Source of the DNA: Fibrobacter sp. UBA1765
Lineage (GTDB): Bacteria; Fibrobacterota; Fibrobacteria; Fibrobacterales; Fibrobacteraceae
Reading direction: 5' to 3'
DNA length: 25,344 bases
Assembly: GCA_002314675.1 (NCBI GenBank)
Contig: DCGZ01000123.1
Location: 1-25,344, forward strand
Shown here: positions 15,485 to 25,290 of the stretch, piece by piece
Layout: each line of letters starts with the position of its first letter
Numbering within the stretch: the first letter of the stretch is position 1
Notes under the pieces: generated by a model
The model's input: the letters and a program-made list of their open reading frames with translations, nothing else
Databases searched by the model: none
What the model was told of the DNA's origin: nothing
Made by a program: the position numbers and the translations under genes

Positions 15485-15808
15485 ATGGATATTACAGTTA
15501 CTTCTCGCCACTTTCATTATGATGCAGATGCAAACCTTCAAGGCCGTATTTCCGAAGAAGTTGAAAAGCTTAGCAAGTTCTCCCCGGAAATCACGAACGT
15601 AGCCATTACGCTCGACCACGAAGTTGAACACCAGCGTTCCTGCGAAATTTCCGTAAATCTCCCGGGTGCCGTTCTCGTAGCTTCTGCAAAGGAAGAAAGC
15701 ATGGGCAAGGCAATCAATGTGGCTATCGAACGCATCAAGGTCCAGCTCAAGAAGCAGAACGAAATAAACAAGGACCACAAGGCACAGCCAACCTCTGCTG
15801 TTGTCTAA
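15485..15808 (+). CDS. hpf: Ribosome hibernation-promoting factor, short HPF/YfiA type
   Basis: HPF binds the 30S decoding region and drives formation of inactive ribosome dimers or inactive 70S in slow growth. The 107-residue protein has the single beta-alpha-beta-beta-beta-alpha domain: MDITVTSRHFHYDADANLQ at the start, a central VAITLDHEVEHQRSCEISVN and the closing helix MGKAINVAIERIKVQLKKQN. It lacks the C-terminal dimerisation domain of long HPF. AGAGG lies before the ATG at normal distance. Gene order after rpoN matches proteobacteria, though the 406-bp repeat-rich gap and a separate promoter make independent transcription likely. Confidence 0.93.
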   Translation: MDITVTSRHFHYDADANLQGRISEEVEKLSKFSPEITNVAITLDHEVEHQRSCEISVNLPGAVLVASAKEESMGKAINVAIERIKVQLKKQNEINKDHKAQPTSAVV

Positions 15809-15824
15809 TATCCACTAAAGGTTT

Positions 15825-16844
15825 ATGGCTTACAGTCCACTAAAAAACCTTCAAATCCAGAACCGCGAAAAATTCTCGGTTCTGGAATTTTTTAATCGCT
15901 TCAAGAACCATCTAAAGCTCACGATACATACCGGAGAAACCTCTACCGATTCATATATCGTGGAAGAAGGTCTACACCGACCGGGGCTTGCCCTTGCCGG
16001 CTTTTCTGATGTCTACAGTTCTCACCAGATTCAAATAGTAGGCCATACAGAATGGAACTTTTTGGAATCGCTTCCTCCCGAAAAGCGCAAGCAGGCGTTC
16101 CAGAACTTGAGAAAATTCCACGCCCCGATGTGGGTCGTAACGCACGGACAGACGCCGCACTCCGAGCTCATCGAAATGTGCGAAGACCTGAACGTACCCC
16201 TGTTTTCTACACCGCTCCTTACGCACGAATTTTTCTTGGAAACAAACCTCATCCTAGAAAAGTTCTTTGCCCCCTATACAAAAATCCACGGCAGCCTTGT
16301 TGATGTCAACGGCGTAGGCATTTTATACATTGGCGACAGCAATATCGGCAAGTCGGAATGCGTGCTTTCGCTAGTGGAACGCGGGCATCGCTTTGTGGCA
16401 GACGACCAGGTGAACCTTGTGCAAATCGGCAATTCGCTAATTGGCATGGCCGACCCGACGCTTGGACACTGCATGGAAATCCGCGGCATAGGCATAATCG
16501 ACATCCGCTCCATGTTCGGTATTCACGCCGTCAGAAAATCCAAAAAGATCGAAGTCATCGTGGAACTCAGCAAGGAAGACGCCCGTTGCGACCGTACCGG
16601 GCTTTCCAACGAATTTGAAAATATCATGGGCATCAAGGTGCCGCGTATAGTAATTCCAGTGACTCCGGGCAAAAACCTGACCGTTATTTCTGAAGTTATC
16701 GCAAATAACACGCTTATGAAAGCCGCCGGAGAAGATACGGCCAAAAACTTCAACGATCGTTTGCTAAATATTATCGCACAAAAACGAAGCGGTAATACAT
16801 TGCCGGATTCGTTCCTTGATTTGGAACTTAGCCCCTATGAATAA
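15825..16844 (+). CDS. hprK: HPr kinase/phosphorylase HprK
   Basis: HprK phosphorylates and dephosphorylates HPr on a regulatory Ser according to carbon and energy state. The two-domain layout is intact in 339 residues. The N-terminal regulatory domain spans about 1-135. In the kinase domain His155 lies in IHGSLVDVNGVGIL, the P-loop GDSNIGKSE is at 170-178, DDQV at 193-196, the HprK signature EIRGIGIIDIRSMFG at 218-232 and the C-terminal VIPVTPGKNL near 276-285. The P-loop has Asn173 where most members have Gly, an allowed variable position. No HPr or PTS gene is in the window. Its place after hpf is the slot usually taken by ptsN in proteobacteria. The 3' end overlaps the MCE gene by 8 bp, so the two are coupled. 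Confidence 0.94.
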   Translation: MAYSPLKNLQIQNREKFSVLEFFNRFKNHLKLTIHTGETSTDSYIVEEGLHRPGLALAGFSDVYSSHQIQIVGHTEWNFLESLPPEKRKQAFQNLRKFHAPMWVVTHGQTPHSELIEMCEDLNVPLFSTPLLTHEFFLETNLILEKFFAPYTKIHGSLVDVNGVGILYIGDSNIGKSECVLSLVERGHRFVADDQVNLVQIGNSLIGMADPTLGHCMEIRGIGIIDIRSMFGIHAVRKSKKIEVIVELSKEDARCDRTGLSNEFENIMGIKVPRIVIPVTPGKNLTVISEVIANNTLMKAAGEDTAKNFNDRLLNIIAQKRSGNTLPDSFLDLELSPYE

Positions 16845-17733
16845 ATGGAAAATGATCATCAAGCGAAACTGGCTAGCGGGCATCATTGCCATAGCCATTA
16901 TCGCCACGTGCCTTGCGCTTCTTTACTACAAGCACCCGGCAAGCCCGTATTTTAAGCACGACACCTATGTTTTACGATACGAACAAATAGGAACGCTTTC
17001 ACCCGGCAACCTCGTTCGCGTAAACGGCATACCGCATGGACAAATCAAAAAGGTCCAGTTAACCGAAGACGCTGTATTCGTGACGATCGAAGTCGAAAAA
17101 GGCACAAAGATCCAAAAGAACTCTGCCTTTAGGCTCATTAACTCAGGCCTCATGGGTGAACGCGAAGTCGCAATCCAGCTTGGCGAGTCTAGTGAATTCC
17201 TTGCAGACGGAGATACGGCAAACGGCGCCTACGACGAAGGAACTTCAGGCATTTCTAGAAAGCTCGTTGTCATACTAGATGACCTTGACGCTTCCATAGC
17301 AACGGCAATGGCAAACCTCGATTCGCTCATCGGCGGCTCGAATGCCAAGCGCATTGCAAGAATCCAGAAAAAGACCGACAAACTTTTAAACGACCTGAAC
17401 ACTTTCTACGATGAAAATGTAGGCGAAGCAAAAACCCAGATCCAAAACATAACGGATGCGCTTGAAAAAGTCAAGGGAACCCTGGAAAACGTCAAGAACA
17501 AAGGTGGAGTGGCTATAGAAAATATCGATGCCCTGCTACAAAAAGCAAACTCCGCACTTGAAAACGCCACAAACCTAAAAAACGAGGTTGTTGAAATTTC
17601 TAAAAAGGCCGATAGGACCCTTTCTGATTACAAAGACGTAGAAAACAAGATAGACGACCTTGCAAAAACTATCGAAAATCTATCAAAAAGTCTAAAAAAG
17701 AACGGCTTAAATGTAAATATTGACATTTTTTAG
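16837..17733 (+). CDS. MCE/MlaD-domain lipid-transport substrate-binding protein
   Basis: This 298-residue protein is anchored by one N-terminal membrane helix (about residues 10-30: WLAGIIAIAIIATCLALLYY). A single MCE domain follows (about 40-120), with YEQIGTLSPGNLVRVNGIPH and the closing LINSGLMGEREVAIQLGES typical of MlaD-like proteins. The last 150 residues are a long coiled coil (LDSLIGG, ALEKVKGTLENVKNK, IENLSKSLKK). MCE proteins form hexameric rings or tubes that carry phospholipid between inner and outer membranes with an MlaE/MlaF-type transporter, absent here. The frame opens at a TTG (16816), but the ATG at 16837 removes residues that precede the natural Met-Asn-Lys anchor start. 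It overlaps hprK by 8 bp. Position beside lpt genes fits a role in the envelope. Confidence 0.9.
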   Translation: MNKWKMIIKRNWLAGIIAIAIIATCLALLYYKHPASPYFKHDTYVLRYEQIGTLSPGNLVRVNGIPHGQIKKVQLTEDAVFVTIEVEKGTKIQKNSAFRLINSGLMGEREVAIQLGESSEFLADGDTANGAYDEGTSGISRKLVVILDDLDASIATAMANLDSLIGGSNAKRIARIQKKTDKLLNDLNTFYDENVGEAKTQIQNITDALEKVKGTLENVKNKGGVAIENIDALLQKANSALENATNLKNEVVEISKKADRTLSDYKDVENKIDDLAKTIENLSKSLKKNGLNVNIDIF

Positions 17734-17744
17734 AAAAAAAGGTG

Positions 17745-17772
17745 TTGCTTTTTAATAAAAAAGACTTACTTT
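17745..17772 (+). promoter_or_regulatory. Possible promoter of the DksA-like gene
   Basis: TTGCTT (17745-17750) is followed after 16 bp by TACTTT (17767-17772). The first ten bases, TTGCTTTTTA, are identical to those at the hpf promoter and are again followed by an A-tract. The -10 box is weak. A consensus TTGACA at 17720-17725, inside the end of the MCE gene, has no good partner. Confidence 0.3.
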
Positions 17773-17812
17773 ATGGGCGAACGACACACCGCTACTATAG
17801 AGAGGTTTAGCT

Positions 17813-18271
17813 ATGTCAGAAAATATGCCACAAATGGATCAAAAGGATTTGGATTACTTTGAATCCCTGCTCCTTGAAAAGCGCCGTGAACTTGTAGCTT
17901 CACAGGCAGAAGGTGACGCCCGCAACCAGAAAGACCTTGGTAGCGGCCTGGCCGGCTACTCTAACCACCTTGCAGATACGGCAACCGACTACACGGCACT
18001 CGAAACTACCTTCGATCTGCAGGCACGCGAAGGCAAGCATCTTGTGTATATCGAAGAAGCTTTGCTGCGTATCAAGGAAAAGACTTACGGCGTTTGCAAG
18101 GTGTGCCACAAGCTTATTCCTAAAGCCCGCCTTGAAGCTGTGCCAATCGCAACCAAGTGCGTAAACTGCAAGGAACAGGTAAAAAAGAAGGAACGTGACG
18201 AAAACCGCATGGAAATGGCTCGCGCCTTTGCCGAACAGCACCGCATGGAACAGGCTAACGGCAACAAGTAA
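17813..18271 (+). CDS. DksA/TraR-family zinc-finger regulator
   Basis: This 152-residue protein has a long N-terminal helical hairpin and a four-Cys zinc finger, C95-X2-C98-X17-C116-X2-C119, flanked by LLRIKEKTYGVCKVCHKLIP and RLEAVPIATKCVNCK, which is close to the family pattern. DksA-type proteins enter the RNA polymerase secondary channel and, with ppGpp, alter promoter choice, notably at rRNA genes. At the hairpin tip DTATDY (55-60) supplies two Asp residues in a place where such acidic residues act in DksA. Whether this is a functional DksA or a YteA/YocK-like relative cannot be settled by eye, so I give no symbol. GAGAGG precedes the ATG by seven bases. Its own promoter and a strong terminator suggest an independent unit. 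Confidence 0.9.
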   Translation: MSENMPQMDQKDLDYFESLLLEKRRELVASQAEGDARNQKDLGSGLAGYSNHLADTATDYTALETTFDLQAREGKHLVYIEEALLRIKEKTYGVCKVCHKLIPKARLEAVPIATKCVNCKEQVKKKERDENRMEMARAFAEQHRMEQANGNK

Positions 18272-18285
18272 AAAGTTACCTCTAC

Positions 18286-18317
18286 AAAAAAGGTTCACTT
18301 TAAAGTGAACCTTTTTT
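18286..18317. terminator. Bidirectional terminator between convergent dksA-like and kinase genes
   Basis: A 32-base perfect palindrome has arms AAAAAAGGTTCAC (18286-18298) and GTGAACCTTTTTT (18305-18317) around TTTAAA. Runs of six A and six T make it a terminator on both strands, ending the plus-strand cluster and the minus-strand signalling operon (last stop at 18323-18325). Confidence 0.95.
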
Positions 18318-18322
18318 GATGT

Positions 18323-20860
<2,538 letters not shown>

Positions 20861-20864
20861 AGTA

Positions 20865-21950
20865 TTATTCTAAAAATACAACACCTTCAACAAACCAGTC
20901 CATGCCATATCGTAAAAACTCATCACCGATGACTTCATTTTCTTCTGAACGCTTCACGCCCTTGTTATCAAAAATTTTTCCATAAAAAACATCGCGACCG
21001 TTTTTCATTTCCTTGATGGCGTTTTGGACGGCAACCTTCATCGAATCGCTTACATCCCTTGAATAGAAACCGAGCCCAACGGCATCCACCTCTATGCCAA
21101 GCCAATAGTCGATTTCATCCATGTTCTTTTGCTGCAAGTAATCTTGTAAAAGTTCCTTGTACACAATCTCCCAGTTCGTCACGGCAGTCGTTAGAACCCT
21201 TGAAGAATCCTTGACCTGTACATCGTTATAGCCAATGGAATAAATACCTATACTATCTGCCGCATCAATAACGTTCATCTGGTTCTGGTGATATGCTATA
21301 ACATCTGCGTTTGTACTTGCATAGAGTTTTTCAACATTGCGCCTTTCCTTTTCGGCATCGTCCCATGAACCGGTCCATGCTACATGAACCTTTGCTTCCG
21401 GGTTTACACGCTTTACACCAAGGGTAAAGGCATTTATGCCGCGATTTACTTCGGCATTGTTCATTGCGGCCACATAGCCAATATTATTGGTAGCTGTTTG
21501 CAAGCCGGCAACAATTCCCGAAAGGTAACGGGCCTGGTAAACACGCGCAAAATAGCTCTTGCAATTCGAGATGCGTAGCTGCTTCGAAAGACTGTAAAAA
21601 TGCACGCCGGGATTATTTTCGATAAGTTGCTTTATCTCTTCGGTGTAATAGAAGCTTGCTAGCACGATGATCTTTACGCCAGCCGCAATGAGTTCTCGCA
21701 CAGACTTTTCACATTCGCCAGAATATTCCCTTACATTTTCCTTGAGGATAATTCCAAGGCCTAGCTCATCACTTGCCTGCTTTATGCCCTGATAGTGCGT
21801 ACCGTTAAAACCGACCTCATTTACGCCGCCCGGCATAACCACGCCTACAAAGATTTTTTCAACATCTTTTTTGCCAAAAGAATGGATAAAGCCTATAAGA
21901 CTGCTAAGAAGTGCAATACAAATGCTAAAGAATAAAATCCTCTTAATCAT
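20865..21950 (-). CDS. BMP/PnrA-like periplasmic binding protein (copy 2)
   Basis: This 361-residue protein has an N-terminal hydrophobic segment (IKRILFFSICIALLSSLIGF) and then a BMP-family type I binding fold: VGVVMPGGVNEVGFNGTHYQ near residue 35-54, RYLSGIVAGLQTATNNIGYV and EVNRGINAFTLGVKRVNPEA in the middle, and FYGKIFDNKG near the end. BMP proteins such as PnrA/Med usually bind nucleosides for ABC importers and are lipoproteins. Here there is no lipobox Cys and no ABC ATPase or permease gene nearby, so the protein may stay anchored by the signal helix. It overlaps the first BMP gene by 8 bp and lies 4 bp before the kinase. The most economical inference is that it presents ligand to the kinase sensor; ligand and contact are unproven. 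Confidence 0.9.
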   Translation of the reverse strand: MIKRILFFSICIALLSSLIGFIHSFGKKDVEKIFVGVVMPGGVNEVGFNGTHYQGIKQASDELGLGIILKENVREYSGECEKSVRELIAAGVKIIVLASFYYTEEIKQLIENNPGVHFYSLSKQLRISNCKSYFARVYQARYLSGIVAGLQTATNNIGYVAAMNNAEVNRGINAFTLGVKRVNPEAKVHVAWTGSWDDAEKERRNVEKLYASTNADVIAYHQNQMNVIDAADSIGIYSIGYNDVQVKDSSRVLTTAVTNWEIVYKELLQDYLQQKNMDEIDYWLGIEVDAVGLGFYSRDVSDSMKVAVQNAIKEMKNGRDVFYGKIFDNKGVKRSEENEVIGDEFLRYGMDWFVEGVVFLE

Positions 21951-23037
21951 CGATTACAACTCCTTCAACATACCAATCAAAGTAATTCAGCATAGCTTCG
22001 TCAGACATGCTTTCGCCAGACTCTATTCGTACTGTTCCCTTGTTATCCTTGATTGGACCGTAAAAAACATCGAACGTTCCGTTTCGCATGCGTTCCGCTT
22101 CACGTTCCACGATTTCTTTTGCCTTTGCAGTTACGTGTTCCGTGAACGGAGCCAAACCGACAATGCCGCTTTCTACGCCAAGCCAGTAATTATCCGCATG
22201 GAACTTGTGCTGTAGAACCTCGCGAATACGCGGCGTATAAAAGTTTTCCCACTTCCAAATAGGGGCCGTCAAAAAGCGATTCGGATAAAGTGCCGCATTG
22301 TCAACATTGTATCCAATAATCCATACCCCTTCTTTTTCCGCAATTTCATAAGGAGACAGTGCATCTGCTGCTACAGTAATCAAGTCGATATTGTGTCGCT
22401 TCAACAATTCATTTGTAGACTTTGACGCTGCTTCTTCATCAGTCCAGGAGTGGCACCAGTTCACAAATATCTTCGCATTCGGGTTTACACTCCGCACGCC
22501 AAGCGCAAAGGCGTTTATGCCACGGTTCACTTCCGATATTTCAAAAGCCGCTACGACACCGATTTCATTAGTTTTTGTCTGTAACCCCGCAACAATCCCC
22601 GAAAGATATCGCATCTGGTATATACGGCCAAAGAATGTCGACAGGTTTTCTGCCTTTTTTACTCCGCTTGCATGAAAGAAATAAACTTCCGGGTGACGCT
22701 TTGCAACATTCAAGCTCGGCTCGCCAAAGCCAAACGAATTGGCTATGACAATTTTTGCACCCTTCGCAATGGCATTTTCTAGAACGGAATCCACCGTTCC
22801 CATGTCATTTACGTTTTCGATATAGTTTACATCAAGATTCAGCTCAAGAGCACTTTTTTCAAGACTCTTGTAATGGGCTTCGCTCCAGCTATGGTCATCA
22901 TGAGCACCGATCATTATCATTGCGACACTCGTCTTTTGCAATGTGATATCGGTATCCTCTTTTTGAATCTGTATCATGAATAGCCCAGCGACTATCAGGA
23001 ATAGAATAATTCCAGAAACAATCCCGATAATTTTCAT
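21943..23037 (-). CDS. BMP/PnrA-like periplasmic binding protein (copy 1)
   Basis: This 364-residue protein is a paralogue of the next gene, sharing RYLSGIVAGLQTKTNEIGVV, EVNRGINAFALGVRSVNPNA and FYGPIKDNKGTVR. The N-terminal part that shapes the ligand pocket differs (IGAHDDHSWSEAHYKS here, against PGGVNEVGFNGTHYQG), so the two may bind different ligands. A hydrophobic N-terminal segment (IIGIVSGIILFLIVAGLFMI) has no Cys and looks like an uncleaved anchor or signal peptide. Its ATG follows the stop of the REC-HD-GYP gene with no intervening base (TAAATG), and its 3' end overlaps the second BMP gene by 8 bp. This packing means all are made together. Gene duplication within the operon is the likely origin. 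Confidence 0.9.
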   Translation of the reverse strand: MKIIGIVSGIILFLIVAGLFMIQIQKEDTDITLQKTSVAMIMIGAHDDHSWSEAHYKSLEKSALELNLDVNYIENVNDMGTVDSVLENAIAKGAKIVIANSFGFGEPSLNVAKRHPEVYFFHASGVKKAENLSTFFGRIYQMRYLSGIVAGLQTKTNEIGVVAAFEISEVNRGINAFALGVRSVNPNAKIFVNWCHSWTDEEAASKSTNELLKRHNIDLITVAADALSPYEIAEKEGVWIIGYNVDNAALYPNRFLTAPIWKWENFYTPRIREVLQHKFHADNYWLGVESGIVGLAPFTEHVTAKAKEIVEREAERMRNGTFDVFYGPIKDNKGTVRIESGESMSDEAMLNYFDWYVEGVVIDD

Positions 23038-24096
23038 TTATTTCCCGCAGCCCTTATCGCACATATCATAGTTCACATCTTCATCAATCATGGAAAGCAT
23101 GATATCAGCCATCAACGGATCAAATTGAAGGCCACGGCACTTTACTATTTCGCCACGAACAACAGGCTGAGGCAATGCTGCTCGATAACTTCGCCTGCTA
23201 GTCATGGCGTCGTATGCATCGGCGACTGCGATAATGCGTGCAATCTCAGGAATATTTTCTCCAGAAAGGCCATCCGGATAGCCTCGGCCATCATAACGTT
23301 CGTGATGCCAATGCGCACCAATTGCAATTTTTGGCATTTCCTGAATGTTCTTTAAAATTTCTGCGCCAATGCTTGAATGCTTCTTGATAATATCGTATTC
23401 TTCGTCCGTCAGCTTGCTTGTCTTGTTTATGATTGCATCAGGAATGCCAATCTTGCCTACATCATGCAAAAGTGCAATCAAGTATATTTCTTCAACTTCG
23501 TCACTAGGCTTTCCCATGCGCCTTGCAATTTCCCTAGAATACTGCGCCACTCGTACTGAATGACCATTCGTGTAGGTATCCTTTGCGTCAATTGCACTTG
23601 CAAGTGTTTTCACCATTTGCAACGAAAGATTCATGATTTTTCGTTCGCTTGCAATAAGGGCCGCAGTTCTACGGTCTACTTCCTTTTCCAAGGATTTCTG
23701 GAACCGGCTGAGTGAAAGAATACGCTTGCTTCTTTCAAGAATAACATCCTTTACGTACGGCTTCTTGATAAAGTCGGCTGCACCAACCTTGAAAACCTTC
23801 GTTTCGGTTTCGCTATCTTCTGCAGCGGTCAAAAATATGACAGGAACATCCTTGAGGGCATCGAACTCGCGAAGCTTTTGCAAAGCTTCAAAGCCATCCA
23901 TTTCTGGCATATAGATATCAAGAAAAATCAAGTCCGGAGTATATGCCTCTAATATATCGAGAGCGCTCGGCAAGCCATCTGCCACTTCAACCGTATAGCA
24001 GCTTTGCAGAATCTTCTTTGCCTGCAAACGCATCATTGATTCGTCATCAATAACAAGAACTTTTGGAGGGGCATCCGTAAATTGTACTGAATCCAT
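23038..24096 (-). CDS. REC-HD-GYP response regulator (predicted c-di-GMP phosphodiesterase)
   Basis: With the start set at the ATG 24094-24096 the protein has 352 residues. A receiver domain occupies about 10-130, with acidic pair DD17-18, phosphoacceptor Asp60 in LIFLDIYMPEMDG and Lys102 in KKPY. A helical linker (about 128-160) leads to the HD-GYP domain: HDVGKIGIPD at 211-220, HSSIGAEIL near 240-248, HHERYDGRGYP at 264-274 and DAYDAMTSRRSYR at 293-305. HD-GYP enzymes hydrolyse c-di-GMP, and all metal-ligand motifs look intact. The frame extends upstream to 24207, but that adds 37 residues unlike any receiver domain, whereas the chosen Met lies just before the first strand and has GGGA about nine bases upstream. 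It is the first gene of the operon and the expected soluble output of the kinase. The C-terminus has two Cys (MCDKGCGK). Confidence 0.93.
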   Translation of the reverse strand: MDSVQFTDAPPKVLVIDDESMMRLQAKKILQSCYTVEVADGLPSALDILEAYTPDLIFLDIYMPEMDGFEALQKLREFDALKDVPVIFLTAAEDSETETKVFKVGAADFIKKPYVKDVILERSKRILSLSRFQKSLEKEVDRRTAALIASERKIMNLSLQMVKTLASAIDAKDTYTNGHSVRVAQYSREIARRMGKPSDEVEEIYLIALLHDVGKIGIPDAIINKTSKLTDEEYDIIKKHSSIGAEILKNIQEMPKIAIGAHWHHERYDGRGYPDGLSGENIPEIARIIAVADAYDAMTSRRSYRAALPQPVVRGEIVKCRGLQFDPLMADIMLSMIDEDVNYDMCDKGCGK

Positions 24097-24186
24097 ATTA
24101 CACGTTCCCTTTTTTAAGTAATGTAGCAAAGAAAATGCATTGGTAAAAAAATAGCACACCTTTAATAACGCAAAATCACGTTTTTC

Positions 24187-24203
24187 TACAGTATTTTCCT
24201 GTA
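24187..24203. repeat. Inverted repeat TACAG-N7-CTGTA in a divergent intergenic region
   Basis: TACAG (24187-24191) and CTGTA (24199-24203) are exact inverted copies, one helical turn apart centre to centre. They sit between the divergent signalling operon and serine hydrolase gene. It could be an operator for one or both; short arms make chance possible. It is not the LexA-type CTGT-N8-ACAG arrangement. Confidence 0.3.
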
Positions 24204-24234
24204 TCAAAATTTCCCTTATTTGTACATTTATATC

Positions 24235-25290
24235 ATGCTAGACAAGAATTTATTTCAACCCATTTTTCAAGATGCCATAAATAGCAATGTATTTTCAAAA
24301 GCCGTTGCAGGATTTTTGCTCCCAAGCGGCGAAAAAGTCACATTGGCGTTCAATACGGCGGAAAGCTCAGTTTTCGACATAGCATCGCTTACAAAGGTAT
24401 GCCCAACATCAACAATTGCGTTGAAATTTATCTTAGAAGGCAAGATTTCGCTTGACGACCGCGTCACGGACTACATTCCCGAATTCAATACGAACTATCG
24501 CGAAGAAGTTCTTGTACGCCATCTGCTAACGCACAGCCTTGACTATCGCGTTCCAATGAAAACGCTTATTCAGCTGCCGCCACAAGGGATTTTGGATAAC
24601 CTTTTTAACTACCAGTTTTCGGCACGCCCTGGCACAATATTCAATTACGGCAATCCAGCAAGCATTCTGCTTGGACTTATCTTGCAAAAAGTTTCTGGCA
24701 AGAACCTGCAGGAACTTGGGGAAGAAATCTTGTTCAAGCCACTCGAAATGACCTGCTCTGGGTACGATCCACTTTTACGCGTAAAAAAATCAGAAATTGT
24801 TGCCACAGAATTTTGCAAATGGCGTAACCGCGAAATACAAGGCGAAATCCACGACGAAAGCGCATTCGTTCTACGGGAACTTTTTCCGGTCGGTTCCGCA
24901 GGAATGTTTAGCTGTGTTCCGGACCTGTTAAAATTTGTACAGACTCTCTTAGGCGATGGTGTTTTTAACGGAACACGCATATTGCCCGCCGGCATATTGA
25001 AAATGATCAGCGAAAATGCTCTCGACGGCATTGCAGGCCACAGCAATGTTCCAGGCGAATGTACGGCCCTTGGCTTTGAACTCAACAGCGCAAAGTTCAT
25101 GGGAACAAAACATTCTGCACATACATTCGGGAAAACGGGTTTTACAGGAGCAAGCATTGTCGCAGATGCCGAAAAGAAAGCTGCCGTGATCTTGCTTAGT
25201 AACTTTACGTACCCGCATCGTGAAGCAAATGCAGATAGAATTCATGCATTCAGGGCAAAGCTTGCCGATACGTTCTTTGACAATTTATAA
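24235..25290 (+). CDS. Class-C beta-lactamase-fold serine hydrolase
   Basis: This protein is 351 residues from the ATG at 24235. It has the three marks of the beta-lactamase/penicillin-binding-protein C-like family: the nucleophile tetrad SLTK in FDIASLTKVCPTS near residue 50, the YxN element in FNYGNPAS near 139, and a C-terminal HTFGKTGFTGAS near 301-312 in place of the KTG triad. Members include esterases, D-amino-acid peptidases and other amidohydrolases, and few are true beta-lactamases, so drug resistance should not be assumed. There is no signal peptide, so it is probably cytoplasmic. The frame opens at a TTG (24220), giving only five more residues. Neither start has a Shine-Dalgarno sequence, so the exact start is uncertain. 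It is divergent from the signalling operon. The 54 bp after it hold no visible feature. Confidence 0.88.
   Translation: MLDKNLFQPIFQDAINSNVFSKAVAGFLLPSGEKVTLAFNTAESSVFDIASLTKVCPTSTIALKFILEGKISLDDRVTDYIPEFNTNYREEVLVRHLLTHSLDYRVPMKTLIQLPPQGILDNLFNYQFSARPGTIFNYGNPASILLGLILQKVSGKNLQELGEEILFKPLEMTCSGYDPLLRVKKSEIVATEFCKWRNREIQGEIHDESAFVLRELFPVGSAGMFSCVPDLLKFVQTLLGDGVFNGTRILPAGILKMISENALDGIAGHSNVPGECTALGFELNSAKFMGTKHSAHTFGKTGFTGASIVADAEKKAAVILLSNFTYPHREANADRIHAFRAKLADTFFDNL

Noticed and set aside
20865..23037. BMP genes as part of a nucleoside ABC importer
   Set aside because: No ATPase or permease gene is adjacent, no lipobox is present, and the tight neighbours are signalling genes.
24187..24203. 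LexA/SOS box
   Set aside because: The half-sites are in the order TACAG then CTGTA, the reverse of the CTGT-N8-ACAG arrangement.
24097..24207. N-terminal extension of the REC-HD-GYP frame to 24207
   Set aside because: The extra 37 residues match no receiver domain, while the internal ATG lies just before the first receiver strand with a usable GGGA upstream.
24301..25290. Serine hydrolase as an antibiotic-resistance beta-lactamase
   Set aside because: The SLTK and YGN motifs show the fold only. There is no signal peptide, the C-terminal triad context differs, and most such proteins are esterases or peptidases.
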